Below are positions 1 through 8,873 of a stretch of 64,000 nt of DNA, piece after piece (within the stretch, counting starts at the first letter, position 1; each line of letters begins with the position of its first letter). The DNA is from Chryseobacterium sp. IHB B 17019 (lineage in GTDB: Bacteria; Bacteroidota; Bacteroidia; Flavobacteriales; Weeksellaceae): NCBI RefSeq assembly GCF_001456155.1, contig NZ_CP013293.1, forward strand, positions 2,604,001 to 2,668,000. Direction: 5' to 3'. Both the position numbers and the translations under genes were made by a program. A model generated the notes under the pieces. The model saw nothing but the letters and a program-made list of their open reading frames with translations. It was not told the DNA's origin and made no database searches.

Positions 1-588
1 AATCTTGAAAATCTTCAACTGGAATCTTTTAATCTCGAGCAATGTAAATTCGGGTATAGAGATTCTGTTTTTAAGCAGGAAGGAAAAGGAAAATATGTGA
101 TTTTGGAAGTTACTTTTAAATTGACCAGAAAAGCCCACAAAATAAAAACAGAATATGGAGCAATTAAATCCGAACTGGAAAATTCGGGTATTAAAAATCC
201 TACCATTCAGGATGTTTCCAACGCTGTAATCCATATCAGACAAAGCAAATTGCCAGATCCGAAAGAAATAGGAAATGCCGGAAGCTTTTTTAAAAATCCC
301 ACCATCACTTTATTTGAATTCGAAGAATTACAACAAGAATTCCCTGCCATCCAAGGTTACCCCAACGGAGATTTCGTGAAAGTCCCTGCAGGCTGGCTGA
401 TCGAGCAATGCGGCTGGAAAGGGAAACAGATCGGGAATGTTGCTTCTCATAAATTACAGTCTCTGGTAATCATCAACGCAACCGGAAAAGCCACAGGAAA
501 GGAAATTTTCGATTTTTCGACGGAGATTATTAATTCTGTAAAAGAAAAATTCGGGATTGAGCTAGAGAGAGAGGTGAATATTATTTGA
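1..588 (+). CDS. murB: UDP-N-acetylenolpyruvoylglucosamine reductase, C-terminal part
   Basis: The reading frame is open from base 1, so the 5' end lies outside the window. MurB is the FAD- and NADPH-dependent reductase that makes UDP-N-acetylmuramate in cytoplasmic peptidoglycan precursor synthesis. The visible part begins just before the motif CKFGYRDSVFK. It also carries NAGSFFKNP, whose serine is the proton donor in the family, and PAGWLIEQCGWKG in the C-terminal domain, and it ends in a Glu-rich tail (GIELEREV). I saw no frameshift. The identification is strong; only the N-terminal FAD domain cannot be checked. Confidence 0.93.
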   Translation, partial: NLENLQLESFNLEQCKFGYRDSVFKQEGKGKYVILEVTFKLTRKAHKIKTEYGAIKSELENSGIKNPTIQDVSNAVIHIRQSKLPDPKEIGNAGSFFKNPTITLFEFEELQQEFPAIQGYPNGDFVKVPAGWLIEQCGWKGKQIGNVASHKLQSLVIINATGKATGKEIFDFSTEIINSVKEKFGIELEREVNII

Positions 589-616
589 TTTATTAAATTA
601 CAAAATAATGTCCACA

Positions 617-645
617 GTGTTATGCTGAGCTTACCGAAGCACCTC
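617..645. repeat. Dispersed palindrome-type repeat, copy 1
   Basis: The sequence gtgttatgctgagcttaccg and the nine bases after it match, with a few substitutions, the arms of the long inverted repeat at 25581-25681 and a third copy at 24797-24825. It lies between murB and the convergent VanZ-like gene. It looks like a REP-like intergenic element; that reading is inference. Confidence 0.55.
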
Positions 646-665
646 AATTATCTAAACAAATTCAT

Positions 666-1094
666 TCAAACCAGCTCCTCAAATCTCTTTTCCACAAACC
701 GGCAAAGCAAAAACCCCAGATACACCCCAAAAGTATTCAGGATAATATCATCGATCTCAAAAATCCCCATTCTTGTAAAATACTGAAGCGCTTCCACAAT
801 AAAAATTACCGAAATAAAAGTAAAAAGCAGGCTTTTTAAATCCTTAAGTGTAGGAAAAATCCATCCCAGGAACCCAAACGGAATAAACATAATGATATTT
901 CCGAGGACAATAGTGACAATATCCATCCACGAGGAAGCGCCTTTGATGAAATTAATGGTCGATACGATCGGTTTTATCGTAAGAAGATTATCGTCATACT
1001 GAAATCTGCCCATCCCGAGAAACAGGAGGTACAATAAAAATAAAGTATAGGGAACGATAATAATTTTATAAAATTTCTTTAACATCGATTGCAA
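666..1094 (-). CDS. VanZ-like family membrane protein
   Basis: This 142-residue, very hydrophobic protein has about four predicted membrane segments. The segment NIIMFIPFGFLGWIFP is typical of the VanZ-like domain, whose members sit in the inner membrane and are of largely unknown function outside teicoplanin resistance. A second conserved patch, EALQYFTRMGIFEIDDIILN, resembles the family's usual E-x-x-Q...D-x-x-x-N signature. The gene converges on murB and is divergent from lnt. No resistance role should be inferred from the name. Confidence 0.78.
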   Translation of the reverse strand: MQSMLKKFYKIIIVPYTLFLLYLLFLGMGRFQYDDNLLTIKPIVSTINFIKGASSWMDIVTIVLGNIIMFIPFGFLGWIFPTLKDLKSLLFTFISVIFIVEALQYFTRMGIFEIDDIILNTFGVYLGFLLCRFVEKRFEELV

Positions 1095-1115
1095 ATTTAT
1101 TCATTTCAAAAACAT

Positions 1116-1123
1116 TAAATTTG
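1116..1123 (+). promoter_or_regulatory. Bacteroidota -7 element for lnt
   Basis: TAAATTTG matches the TAnnTTTG consensus and ends 17 bases before the lnt ATG. A TTG at 1089-1091 could be the -33 element, although the spacing is slightly long. Confidence 0.5.
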
Positions 1124-1140
1124 TATGTTAAATTAATTTA

Positions 1141-2775
1141 ATGAAATACGTATTACTTACACTGATTTCAGCAATGCTGTTGTCCATTTCATGGCCGACT
1201 TACGGGGTTCCATTTTTTATATTTTTTGCCCTTGTTCCATTACTGATGATGGAGCACGGAGTTTCAAAATTCTCGGCGTACAAAAGAAAAAGCTGGGTGG
1301 TTTTTGGGCTTTCCTACGTATGTTTTGTAATCTGGAATGTAGTAACGACAGGCTGGCTGTACGGCTCAAAAAACCCTGACGGCAGCCATTCTCTGATGGC
1401 GGTTGTATTTCCGGTTTTGGTCAATTCCTTTTTATATTCACTTGTTTTCCAATGCTATCATTGGTACAAAAACGCTCAGGGAACCTATTGGGGATTAGCG
1501 TTTTTCATTGCCATCTGGATGAGCTTTGAAAAATTTCATTTAGGCTGGGAACTTACCTGGCCGTGGCTGAATCTCGGAAATGTATTTTCAGATTATCCAA
1601 AATTGATTCAATGGTATGATACATTAGGCGCAACCGGAGGAAGCTTCTGGATTCTATTGATTAATATTTTACTATTCTATACGATAAGAACCTGGCAAGC
1701 CGGAAGAAAAAGGAAAGATTTGATTAAAAACTCTTCTATTGTAGCTGCTTTGATCTTCATTCCAATGATTATTTCTGTCATTAAATATAATAGCTTTAAT
1801 GAAAAACCAATCGGGCAGGTAAATGTATTACTGCTTCAGCCTGATCTTGACCCTTATGCCGAAAAATATTCTAAAGACAGTCTCGTTATTGAAAATGACC
1901 TACTAAACCTGGCTGAAAAAAACTCAGCAGGGAAAATTGATTACTACATCGCTCCGGAAACTGCTCTTCCAGGAAGAGGCTCTATTTCAGAGGCGGCTTT
2001 TGAAAAGAGCTTTCTTCTTAATAATATCAAAGGATTTTTATCAAAACATCCGGGCTCTGTTTTTGCGACAGGAATTTCTTCACATAAATTCTATACCAGC
2101 GAGGAAAATCTACCAAAAGAAGCCTATCAGCTGAATCCGGGACTTTGGGTGGAGAGCTTCAACTCAGCCATTCAAATTGTTCCGAACCAGAAGGTAGTGG
2201 TTTACCACAAAGGAAAGCTGGTTCCCGGTGTTGAAATTTTCCCTTACATGAATTATTTAAAACCAATTCTAGGTGATGCAATGCTTAATCTGGGAGGTAC
2301 TGTCGCTTCTCTGGGAACGGATAAAGAACGTGTTGCATTCTCAAACCCCTTCAATAAAGGAAAAATTGCTCCTATCATTTGCTATGAAAGTATTTATGGA
2401 GAATTCACCACCGATTATGTAAAAAAAGGAGCCAATTTCCTGGCCATCATGACCAATGATTCCTGGTGGGGCGTTACGGAAGGCCACAAACAGCTTTTAT
2501 CTTATGCAAAACTGCGAGCTATAGAAACCCGAAGAGAAATTGCCCGCGCAGCCAACAGTGGAATTTCTGCACATATCAACGCAAAAGGTGAGATTGTAGC
2601 TGATACTTTTTATGGAGATCAGACCGCCTTATTTGCAAAAGTGAATCTTTACGATGAAATGACCTTTTACACAAGAGCCGGAGATTTTCTTTCAAGAATT
2701 TCTGTTTTCGCTCTGGGCTTTCTGTTGTTTTATTTTTTAATTAAATGGTTCCAGAATAAGAGGAAAAAAAGCTAA
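1141..2775 (+). CDS. lnt: Apolipoprotein N-acyltransferase
   Basis: This protein of 544 residues performs the last step of lipoprotein maturation, N-acylation of the lipidated cysteine at the inner membrane. The N-terminal ~200 residues are a membrane domain with about six hydrophobic segments. They are followed by a nitrilase-fold periplasmic domain and a final membrane helix. The expected catalytic triad is visible: Glu273 in APETALPG, Lys357 in YHKGKLVPG, and Cys414 in ICYESIYGE. The region contains several lipoprotein genes that would be clients. The promoter -7 box lies just upstream. Confidence 0.93.
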   Translation: MKYVLLTLISAMLLSISWPTYGVPFFIFFALVPLLMMEHGVSKFSAYKRKSWVVFGLSYVCFVIWNVVTTGWLYGSKNPDGSHSLMAVVFPVLVNSFLYSLVFQCYHWYKNAQGTYWGLAFFIAIWMSFEKFHLGWELTWPWLNLGNVFSDYPKLIQWYDTLGATGGSFWILLINILLFYTIRTWQAGRKRKDLIKNSSIVAALIFIPMIISVIKYNSFNEKPIGQVNVLLLQPDLDPYAEKYSKDSLVIENDLLNLAEKNSAGKIDYYIAPETALPGRGSISEAAFEKSFLLNNIKGFLSKHPGSVFATGISSHKFYTSEENLPKEAYQLNPGLWVESFNSAIQIVPNQKVVVYHKGKLVPGVEIFPYMNYLKPILGDAMLNLGGTVASLGTDKERVAFSNPFNKGKIAPIICYESIYGEFTTDYVKKGANFLAIMTNDSWWGVTEGHKQLLSYAKLRAIETRREIARAANSGISAHINAKGEIVADTFYGDQTALFAKVNLYDEMTFYTRAGDFLSRISVFALGFLLFYFLIKWFQNKRKKS

Positions 2776-2918
2776 GTTTATCAATTATTTTAATCACAAA
2801 AGCTGTAATTTTTTTTGAAAACACTTTAAAACAAAAACAATCATTGACTTTTGAGATTTAAAAATGAAATTAATTCCAGTCAATATTAATAAGTTATTTC
2901 AAATAATTTTCTAAAAGA

Positions 2919-2950
2919 TTTGTCTATCTAAAAAATTCTTCGTTATTTTG
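2919..2950 (+). promoter_or_regulatory. Promoter of the rpmB-rpmG-DUF4295 cluster
   Basis: TTTG at 2919-2922 is separated by 20 bases from TTATTTTG at 2943-2950, a close match to the Bacteroidota -33/-7 arrangement. It lies about 37 bases before the rpmB start, at the end of a ~200 base AT-rich intergenic stretch. Confidence 0.55.
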
Positions 2951-2987
2951 CAACCTCAAATATTATACAAATAAAGAACATCGAGAT

Positions 2988-3230
2988 ATGTCAAGAATTT
3001 GCCAAATAACAGGAAAGCGTGCAATGGTTGGTAACAACGTTTCTCACGCTAATAACAAAACGAAGCGTCGTTTTGAAATTAACTTATTGGAGAAGAAATT
3101 TTACCTTCCGGAGCAAGATAAGCACGTAACACTGAAAGTATCAGCTCATGGATTGAGAGTGATTAACAAGATTGGAATCGAAGAAGCTATTGAAAGAGCT
3201 ACTAGAAACGGATTGATTAAAAAGAACTAA
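2988..3230 (+). CDS. rpmB: 50S ribosomal protein L28
   Basis: This 80-residue protein is a small basic component of the large ribosomal subunit. The N-terminus [20 protein letters not shown] is the L28 signature, and [10 protein letters not shown] follows. There is one cysteine and no paired CxxC motifs, so this is the zinc-free form. The gene lies 3 bases upstream of rpmG, followed by a DUF4295 gene and ftsY, an order common in Bacteroidota. Confidence 0.96.
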   Translation: MSRICQITGKRAMVGNNVSHANNKTKRRFEINLLEKKFYLPEQDKHVTLKVSAHGLRVINKIGIEEAIERATRNGLIKKN

Positions 3231-3233
3231 ATC

Positions 3234-3416
3234 ATGGCAAAAAAAGGAAACAGAGTTCAAGTAATCCTTGAATGTACAGAGCACAAAGAAAGTGGTATGC
3301 CAGGAATGTCTAGATACATTTCTACTAAAAATAAAAAGAACACTACAGAGAGATTGGAATTGAAAAAATACAATCCTGTTCTTAAAAGATCTACCCTTCA
3401 CAAAGAAATCAAGTAA
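3234..3416 (+). CDS. rpmG: 50S ribosomal protein L33
   Basis: This 60-residue protein has the L33 features [11 protein letters not shown] and the C-terminal [16 protein letters not shown]. Only one cysteine is present, so this is the zinc-independent form of L33. It starts 3 bases after rpmB and is presumably cotranscribed with it. Confidence 0.96.
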   Translation: MAKKGNRVQVILECTEHKESGMPGMSRYISTKNKKNTTERLELKKYNPVLKRSTLHKEIK

Positions 3417-3436
3417 TTTATAAAATATAATTTACC

Positions 3437-3589
3437 ATGGCAAAGAAAGTAGTAGCAACCCTACAAAGCGGACAGTCTAAAAAAATGACTAAAGTTGTGA
3501 AAATGGTGAAGTCTTCTAAATCAGGAGCTTACGTTTTCGAAGAAAAAGTAATGAATGCAGACGAAGTAGACGGTTATTTGAAAAAATAA
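3437..3589 (+). CDS. DUF4295 small basic protein
   Basis: This 50-residue open frame starts MAKKVVATLQSGQSKKMTKV and ends DEVDGYLKK. It is lysine-rich and sits directly after rpmG, which is the usual place of the DUF4295 family in Bacteroidota. A ribosome-associated role is often suspected from its location and charge, but no function is known to me. A strong terminator hairpin follows the stop by about 20 bases. Confidence 0.88.
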   Translation: MAKKVVATLQSGQSKKMTKVVKMVKSSKSGAYVFEEKVMNADEVDGYLKK

Positions 3590-3610
3590 TCTACACTTTA
3601 TTTACAATAT

Positions 3611-3641
3611 AAAAAACTACTCATATTTGGGTAGTTTTTTT
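3611..3641 (+). terminator. Rho-independent terminator after the rpmB cluster
   Basis: AAAAAACTAC and GTAGTTTTTTT form a stem around a ten-base loop, followed by a T run. Confidence 0.8.
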
Positions 3642-3643
3642 GT

Positions 3644-3651
3644 TATCTTTG
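3644..3651 (+). promoter_or_regulatory. -7 element upstream of ftsY
   Basis: TATCTTTG fits the TAnnTTTG consensus and lies immediately after the terminator of the preceding cluster. It implies separate transcription of ftsY with a ~110 base leader. I could not find a well-spaced -33 element. Confidence 0.5.
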
Positions 3652-3659
3652 CTTCTAAT

Positions 3660-3742
3660 CTAGCTGGAAGTCAGAAGCCGAGGCTGGAAGTTACTCTTCT
3701 ACTAAACGGTAGAATTGCAGACATCCACCTTCCAACATTAAA
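3660..3742. repeat. Intergenic repeat of the ctggaag type
   Basis: The leader of ftsY contains agctggaagtcagaagccga and a second ggctggaag, then ccaccttccaac in the opposite sense. Similar text recurs at 20283-20315, 42010-42150 and 43714-43800. It is a likely dispersed imperfect palindromic repeat, not a gene. Confidence 0.4.
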
Positions 3743-3766
3743 CAATAAATTCCGTAATTCATAAAA

Positions 3767-4720
3767 ATGAGTTGGTTTAAAAATATTTTTAAAAAAGAAG
3801 AGAAAGAAACTTTAGATAAAGGATTGGAAAAATCCAGCCAAGGTTTTTTCGAAAAAATGACGAAAGCCGTTGTCGGTAAAAACAAGGTTGACGATGAAGT
3901 TCTGGATAATCTTGAAGAAATACTGATTGCATCTGATGTAGGCGCATCCACAACCATTAAAATCATAGAAAGAATTGAGGAACGTGTTGCCAGAGACAAA
4001 TACGTCAGCGTAAGCGAACTGGACAATATTCTTCGTGAAGAAATTTCAGGATTATTGCTTGAAAACCCACACAAAGGAACAGGAAATATTGACACCTCCA
4101 AAAAGCCTTATGTAATAATGGTTGTCGGGGTAAACGGCGTCGGAAAAACAACTACAATCGGGAAACTTGCCCATCAGTTTAAATCTGAAGGAAAGAAAGT
4201 TGTTCTGGGAGCGGCAGATACCTTCAGAGCGGCAGCTGTTGATCAACTGGTAATCTGGAGTGAGAGAGTCGGCGTTCCTATCGTAAAGCAGGATATGGGC
4301 TCAGATCCGGCTTCTGTAGCTTTTGATACGGTACAAAGTGCAGTTGCACAGGAAGCAGATGTTGTCATCATTGATACAGCGGGAAGACTTCATAATAAAA
4401 TCAATCTGATGAATGAGCTTTCCAAAATTAAAAGGGTGATGCAAAAGGTGATTCCTGATGCTCCTCATGAGATACTTTTGGTTCTGGACGGTTCTACAGG
4501 TCAGAACGCTTTTGAGCAGGCCAAACAGTTTACGGCAGCGACAGAAGTAAACGCTCTTGCTGTAACAAAACTAGACGGCACGGCCAAAGGCGGTGTTGTA
4601 ATAGGCATTTCGGATCAGTTTCAAATTCCGGTAAAATATATCGGTGTCGGAGAAAAGATGCAGGATCTGCAATTGTTTAATGGTACGGAATTTGTTGATT
4701 CGTTCTTCAAGAAAAGATGA
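3767..4720 (+). CDS. ftsY: Signal recognition particle receptor FtsY
   Basis: This 317-residue GTPase docks SRP-ribosome complexes at the inner membrane. A short N-terminal helix and N domain precede the NG GTPase core. G1 is GVNGVGKTT, followed by LGAADTFRAAAVDQL, G3 DTAGRLH and G4 TKLDGTAKGG. The acidic A domain of E. coli FtsY is essentially absent, as is normal for Bacteroidota. The gene follows rpmB-rpmG-DUF4295 but appears to have its own promoter. Confidence 0.96.
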   Translation: MSWFKNIFKKEEKETLDKGLEKSSQGFFEKMTKAVVGKNKVDDEVLDNLEEILIASDVGASTTIKIIERIEERVARDKYVSVSELDNILREEISGLLLENPHKGTGNIDTSKKPYVIMVVGVNGVGKTTTIGKLAHQFKSEGKKVVLGAADTFRAAAVDQLVIWSERVGVPIVKQDMGSDPASVAFDTVQSAVAQEADVVIIDTAGRLHNKINLMNELSKIKRVMQKVIPDAPHEILLVLDGSTGQNAFEQAKQFTAATEVNALAVTKLDGTAKGGVVIGISDQFQIPVKYIGVGEKMQDLQLFNGTEFVDSFFKKR

Positions 4721-4791
4721 TTTATATCATGTTTTCCCTAATTTAGCAATTATTAAAATCATAAATATTAACAATTAAAAAATTTGCAACT

Positions 4792-5055
4792 ATGGGAATT
4801 TTAACATGGATCTTATTCGGGCTTATTGCCGGAGCTATCGCAAAACTTATCATGCCCGGAAACCAGGGAGGAGGATGGCTGATCACCATTATTTTAGGAA
4901 TTATAGGCGCCTTTATAGGAGGTGCAATCGGGGTTTATATCCTTCATTGGGGTGATGTAGATTCCTTCTGGAACTTCAGAAGCTGGATTCTGGCAATCGG
5001 GGGAGCTTTAATAGTTCTTTGGATTTACGGAATGGCTACGAAGAAAAGCACCTAA
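4792..5055 (+). CDS. GlsB/YeaQ/YmgE-type small membrane protein
   Basis: This 87-residue protein has three hydrophobic helices rich in glycine. MGILTWILFGLIAGAIAKLI and the following MPGNQGGGW are the family hallmark ('transglycosylase-associated', stress-linked). Family members are inner-membrane proteins often induced in stationary phase or stress; the molecular function is unknown. The gene stands alone between ftsY and a bidirectional terminator. Confidence 0.85.
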   Translation: MGILTWILFGLIAGAIAKLIMPGNQGGGWLITIILGIIGAFIGGAIGVYILHWGDVDSFWNFRSWILAIGGALIVLWIYGMATKKST

Positions 5056-5073
5056 ATAATTTAAAATAAAAAT

Positions 5074-5109
5074 AAAACGGCGGATTTGAAATTCAAATCC
5101 GCCGTTTTT
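5074..5109. terminator. Bidirectional terminator
   Basis: AAAACGGCGGATTTG and CAAATCCGCCGTTTTT form a 15-base-pair stem. It separates the convergent small membrane protein gene and sppA and has A and T tracts suited to both strands. Confidence 0.85.
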
Positions 5110-5123
5110 GTACAAAATATAAT

Positions 5124-6881
5124 TTAGTTGATCTTAATCTGATAAGGCATTTCCATTTTCACTTCAGACTGTAGCTTTCTTTCTTCTATAATCTGCTGCA
5201 TAATTTCATAATTAGCCTTTCCTATCTTATTTTTAATAACCTTTGCAGAGATATCATCTTCATTCAGATCTTTAAATATCTGCTCGAAAGGTGTCATCTT
5301 TTTTGGGTAAGATGAAATTGCGTACGATTTCAAACCTGCTTTTTGAGCCGCAAATTTCACTGCATCATTCAGGGTTCCCAATTCATCCACAAGACCGATT
5401 TGCTTTGCTCTTGTTCCACTCCATACTCTTCCTCCACCTACATTATCAATCTGATCAAAAGTTTTTTTCCTGTTTTGAGTTACAAAATGAACAAATCTCT
5501 TGTAAGTTCCCTCAACACTTCTCGTTATCAGGCTTACTCCATAAGGCGTAACACCGTTTAAAGAAGAATAATATTGAGAATTTGCATTTGTAGAAACAAT
5601 ATCAGAACGAACGCCGTTTTTATTGGCAATATCTTTAAAGTAAGGAATCACCCCAAAAACACCAATAGATCCTGTAAGGGTATTAGGCTCCGAATAAATT
5701 TTATCCGCGGCCATTGCAATATAATATCCTCCTGAAGCAGCATAATCACCAAAAGAAACAATAAGTGGCTTTTTCTTTTTTAATTGCTGAAGCTCAAACA
5801 AAATTTCATCAGACGCATTGGCACTTCCACCAGGAGAATTGATCCTGAAAACAACAGCTTTTACTTTATCATTTTCCTGAAGTTCCTTGATATATTTAAT
5901 ATAAGTTTCGGCATGAATATCATTATAATTATCTCCACCATTAATAGATCCTGAAGCATATAAGACAGCAACTTTATCCCCTGATTTTTCATCCTCAGAA
6001 TAAGATGCTATATATTTTCCTAAAGAGATTTTATTTAACTTATCTTTTTCTTTTAAGTTTAATTTTGATTTAATTAATTCATCATATTCTGTTTTCTGAA
6101 TTAACTTATCAGCTAATTTATACTTCAATCCCAACTCAGGAATCATTCCGTATAAGCTATCAACAACTGTTCTGAACTGGGCGGTATCAATTTTTCTTGA
6201 AACAGCCATTTTTGAAGATGTATTTTTCCAGATGTCATTTAGAAGTGTGCTTAATTGTTCTTTATTTTCGGGAGAAATATCATTTCTTAAAAACGGTTCT
6301 ACCGCTGATTTGAACTTCCCGTGACGGATTACCTCGATCCCGATTCCGTACTTATCCGCAAAATCTTTTAAGAAAGTCACTTCCGTTGCCAAGCCTTTAA
6401 GCTCGATCATTCCAGACGGATTCAGATAGTACTGATCCGCAACAGACCCTAAATAATAAGCTGCCTGCGACACCCCGTTTCCATAGGCATACACAAATTT
6501 TCCGCTTTTCTTAAAATCTGCGATTGCATTCCTAAGGTCATCAATCTGGGTAATCCCGGCATTCAGGTCGTCTGCTTCGATACTTATCCCTTTAATTTTA
6601 TCATCCGTTTTTGCTTTATTAATCGCCTCAATCGCGTCATAAATCAAGACACTTTTATTTTGGTCATTAATATTAAATAAACTTCCCTGTTCTTCCGTAG
6701 GGCTGTCTATTATATTTGTTTTTAAATTAATTGTAAGCACAGAATCTTTTTTCACCACTACAGACTTGTCATTTCCCATCGCGCTAAATACAAGCATTAT
6801 GATAAAAAAGAAGAAAAACACGGCACATAATATAACAATAGCCACTATATTTGCCAGTACATTTTTAAAAAAACTTTTCAT
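5124..6881 (-). CDS. sppA: Signal peptide peptidase SppA, 67K type
   Basis: This 585-residue membrane-anchored serine protease degrades leftover signal peptides in the periplasm-facing membrane. An N-terminal transmembrane helix (residues ~8-34) is followed by two tandem S49 peptidase domains, as in the long E. coli type. The catalytic dyad is visible: Lys191 in the first half (FKSAVEPF) and Ser383 in the second (AASGGYYIAMAADKI). The gene starts 19 bases from the divergent folK, so the two promoters must overlap. Confidence 0.93.
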   Translation of the reverse strand: MKSFFKNVLANIVAIVILCAVFFFFFIIMLVFSAMGNDKSVVVKKDSVLTINLKTNIIDSPTEEQGSLFNINDQNKSVLIYDAIEAINKAKTDDKIKGISIEADDLNAGITQIDDLRNAIADFKKSGKFVYAYGNGVSQAAYYLGSVADQYYLNPSGMIELKGLATEVTFLKDFADKYGIGIEVIRHGKFKSAVEPFLRNDISPENKEQLSTLLNDIWKNTSSKMAVSRKIDTAQFRTVVDSLYGMIPELGLKYKLADKLIQKTEYDELIKSKLNLKEKDKLNKISLGKYIASYSEDEKSGDKVAVLYASGSINGGDNYNDIHAETYIKYIKELQENDKVKAVVFRINSPGGSANASDEILFELQQLKKKKPLIVSFGDYAASGGYYIAMAADKIYSEPNTLTGSIGVFGVIPYFKDIANKNGVRSDIVSTNANSQYYSSLNGVTPYGVSLITRSVEGTYKRFVHFVTQNRKKTFDQIDNVGGGRVWSGTRAKQIGLVDELGTLNDAVKFAAQKAGLKSYAISSYPKKMTPFEQIFKDLNEDDISAKVIKNKIGKANYEIMQQIIEERKLQSEVKMEMPYQIKIN

Positions 6882-6900
6882 AAATCAATCATTTTCCTAT

Positions 6901-7320
6901 ATGTCGCAACATAAGGTAGTTTTGTTACTCGGAAGTAATATTGGAGATCAAAAAAAAAATTTAGAAACCGCCCTTCAGAAGATTAAAGAAGGGGGGAATG
7001 AAATATTACAAATAAGTGAATTTTTGACATCCGAGGCTGTAGAATTTGTCAGTTCCAATATTTTTTGTAATATTGCATCAATAATATTGACAAGTCTTTC
7101 ACCTATTCAACTACTTGATTTTGTTAAAAGTATTGAAATTGAGATGGGCAGAAGTAACGATTCTAGGGTCACAGGAGGATATGCGGACAGGGTAATAGAC
7201 ATAGATATCGTTACATATAATGAACTGAAATTCGTCTCAGAAAGATTGGAAATCCCTCACATAAAACATCTTTTTGAAAGGGAATTCTCAAAAGTATTAT
7301 TAAAAGATTTATCTGAATAA
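6901..7320 (+). CDS. folK: 2-amino-4-hydroxy-6-hydroxymethyldihydropteridine pyrophosphokinase
   Basis: HPPK transfers pyrophosphate from ATP to 6-hydroxymethyl-dihydropterin in folate synthesis. The start at 6901 (MSQHKVVLLLGSNIGDQ) gives 139 residues, and VLLLGSN is the conserved beginning of the family; the upstream extension of the frame lies inside sppA. The C-terminal part has RVIDIDIVTYN, the usual D-x-D-(I/L) metal and ATP site. It is followed after 17 bases by the first OmpA gene. folB of the same pathway is at 45369. Confidence 0.92.
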   Translation: MSQHKVVLLLGSNIGDQKKNLETALQKIKEGGNEILQISEFLTSEAVEFVSSNIFCNIASIILTSLSPIQLLDFVKSIEIEMGRSNDSRVTGGYADRVIDIDIVTYNELKFVSERLEIPHIKHLFEREFSKVLLKDLSE

Positions 7321-7337
7321 AACATAAAACATATTGT

Positions 7338-8840
7338 ATGAAATTAGGTTTATTATTATTGGCCACATTGCCTATTGCAGCTTATGCTCAGGACAGTATC
7401 GCAGTTAGTTCTACTAACGAATACCCGAATACGTTCTCATCAGGTTCCGCCAATGTCCAACCTTTCGACAACAAGGCTAGAAGATTTAGAGATTGGTCTA
7501 TCTCAGTCGGTGGTGGTACTGCCTTAATGGTTCACTCAGATCTTGTATCAGTTTATGATAAAAAGATCAACTGGGGGTACAACACTTACGTGAGTTTAGA
7601 CAAACAAATCAGCCACGCTTTTGGTTTAAGCCTTATTTACCAGAGAGGAGAAACGAAACAAAAAGCTCAGCTAGAAGGAGCTGCAGGTGTTGCTGCCGGA
7701 GTTGCAGAAGCCAATACCAAGTACAATCAAATTGCTTTAATGGGAGACATCAACTTCTCAAACCTTTTGAGAAGAGTTGATAATCATTCTCCGTACAGAT
7801 GGGCATTGCATGGTTACGCTGGTATCGGTTTTATGAACTTCAACACGTCCTTGCACGACAACAACGAATTCAGATGGAGTACTTCTCCAGCAAGAATTCC
7901 TTTGTTCATTGATAAGAAATTAGACTTAGCATCTTTCTATTACCAATTCGGTACTGGTCTGAAGTATAATGTTTCTAAGCTTATTGATATCGAAGCCAGA
8001 GCAATGTATACCATCAGTGGTGATGATGAGTTCGATGGTGGTGGAAATGCTGGTAAAGCAGATTACGATCCTTTATCCAAAGTTTCTAAGTATAACATGA
8101 TCAACAAGAGAAGATCAGATAATATGCTGACTGTAAACTTAGGACTTACCTTTAAATTAGGTAATAAACTTTCACACCTGACATGGCATGATCCTTTACA
8201 AGAAGCTTATTACAGAGCCAACGTGCTGGAAAGCAAAGAAACTGATTTTGTAGTTTGTGAAAAAGGAGATAATGACAATGATGGCGTTTGTGATGATTGG
8301 GACAGACAACTTGATACTCCTGCTGGTGCAAGAGTTGACGGTGCCGGTGTTGCATTAGATATGGATCTTGACGGTGTCATCGATTTATACGATAAATGTG
8401 TAACCGTTCCAGGACCTGTAGAAAATCAAGGTTGTCCTCCAGCTCCTGCTGCAGTTTCAACTTCTGCAACTGCTGTAGATGAAATCAACAAAAACTTTGA
8501 AGGTATTGAATTTGAGCTTAACAGTGATAAGATCAGACCTGTATCTTATGGAAAGCTAGATCACGCTGCAGACGTTATTAAAAGTTTGAATTCTAGTGAT
8601 AAGTTTTTGGTAATTGGAGCTACTGACGCTAGAGGTTCAGCTGCTTACAACTTGAAACTATCTCAGAAAAGAGCTGATGCTGTTGTAAAATACCTTAATA
8701 GCAAAGGGGTTTCTTCTGGTATGCTTATTGCTGAAGGAAGAGGTAAAACTGACCTTAAGTATCCTGAATGTGATCCAGCTTCTAAATGCTCTGAAGAAAA
8801 AAACGAGGCAAACAGAAGAGTTTACTTTCAAGCAAAATAA
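7338..8840 (+). CDS. OmpA family outer-membrane protein, tandem copy 1
   Basis: This 500-residue protein has a signal peptide (cleavage near AYAQ), an N-terminal ~280-residue beta-barrel-like domain, an Asp-rich calcium-binding TSP3-like linker (GDNDNDGVCDDWD, then DLDGVIDLYDKC), and a C-terminal OmpA peptidoglycan-binding domain. The last has IEFELNSDKI, GATDARGSAAYN and SQKRADAVVKYL. Its role is structural, linking outer membrane and wall. A paralogue follows after 33 bases. The barrel halves differ more than the linkers, which are nearly identical in DNA sequence. Confidence 0.9.
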   Translation: MKLGLLLLATLPIAAYAQDSIAVSSTNEYPNTFSSGSANVQPFDNKARRFRDWSISVGGGTALMVHSDLVSVYDKKINWGYNTYVSLDKQISHAFGLSLIYQRGETKQKAQLEGAAGVAAGVAEANTKYNQIALMGDINFSNLLRRVDNHSPYRWALHGYAGIGFMNFNTSLHDNNEFRWSTSPARIPLFIDKKLDLASFYYQFGTGLKYNVSKLIDIEARAMYTISGDDEFDGGGNAGKADYDPLSKVSKYNMINKRRSDNMLTVNLGLTFKLGNKLSHLTWHDPLQEAYYRANVLESKETDFVVCEKGDNDNDGVCDDWDRQLDTPAGARVDGAGVALDMDLDGVIDLYDKCVTVPGPVENQGCPPAPAAVSTSATAVDEINKNFEGIEFELNSDKIRPVSYGKLDHAADVIKSLNSSDKFLVIGATDARGSAAYNLKLSQKRADAVVKYLNSKGVSSGMLIAEGRGKTDLKYPECDPASKCSEEKNEANRRVYFQAK

Positions 8841-8873
8841 AAATCATTTAATTAACTAAATAAAAAATACATT

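Noticed and set aside
666-1094. Glycopeptide resistance function for the VanZ-like gene.
   Set aside because: No vanA-type genes are nearby, and VanZ-like domains are common in unrelated membrane proteins.
5291-5561. Plus-strand open frames inside sppA.
   Set aside because: They are antisense shadows of the sppA coding sequence, with no family features.
6766-6900. An upstream extension of folK by 45 codons.
   Set aside because: It lies inside sppA, and the FolK family begins at VVLLLGSN, so the ATG at 6901 is right.
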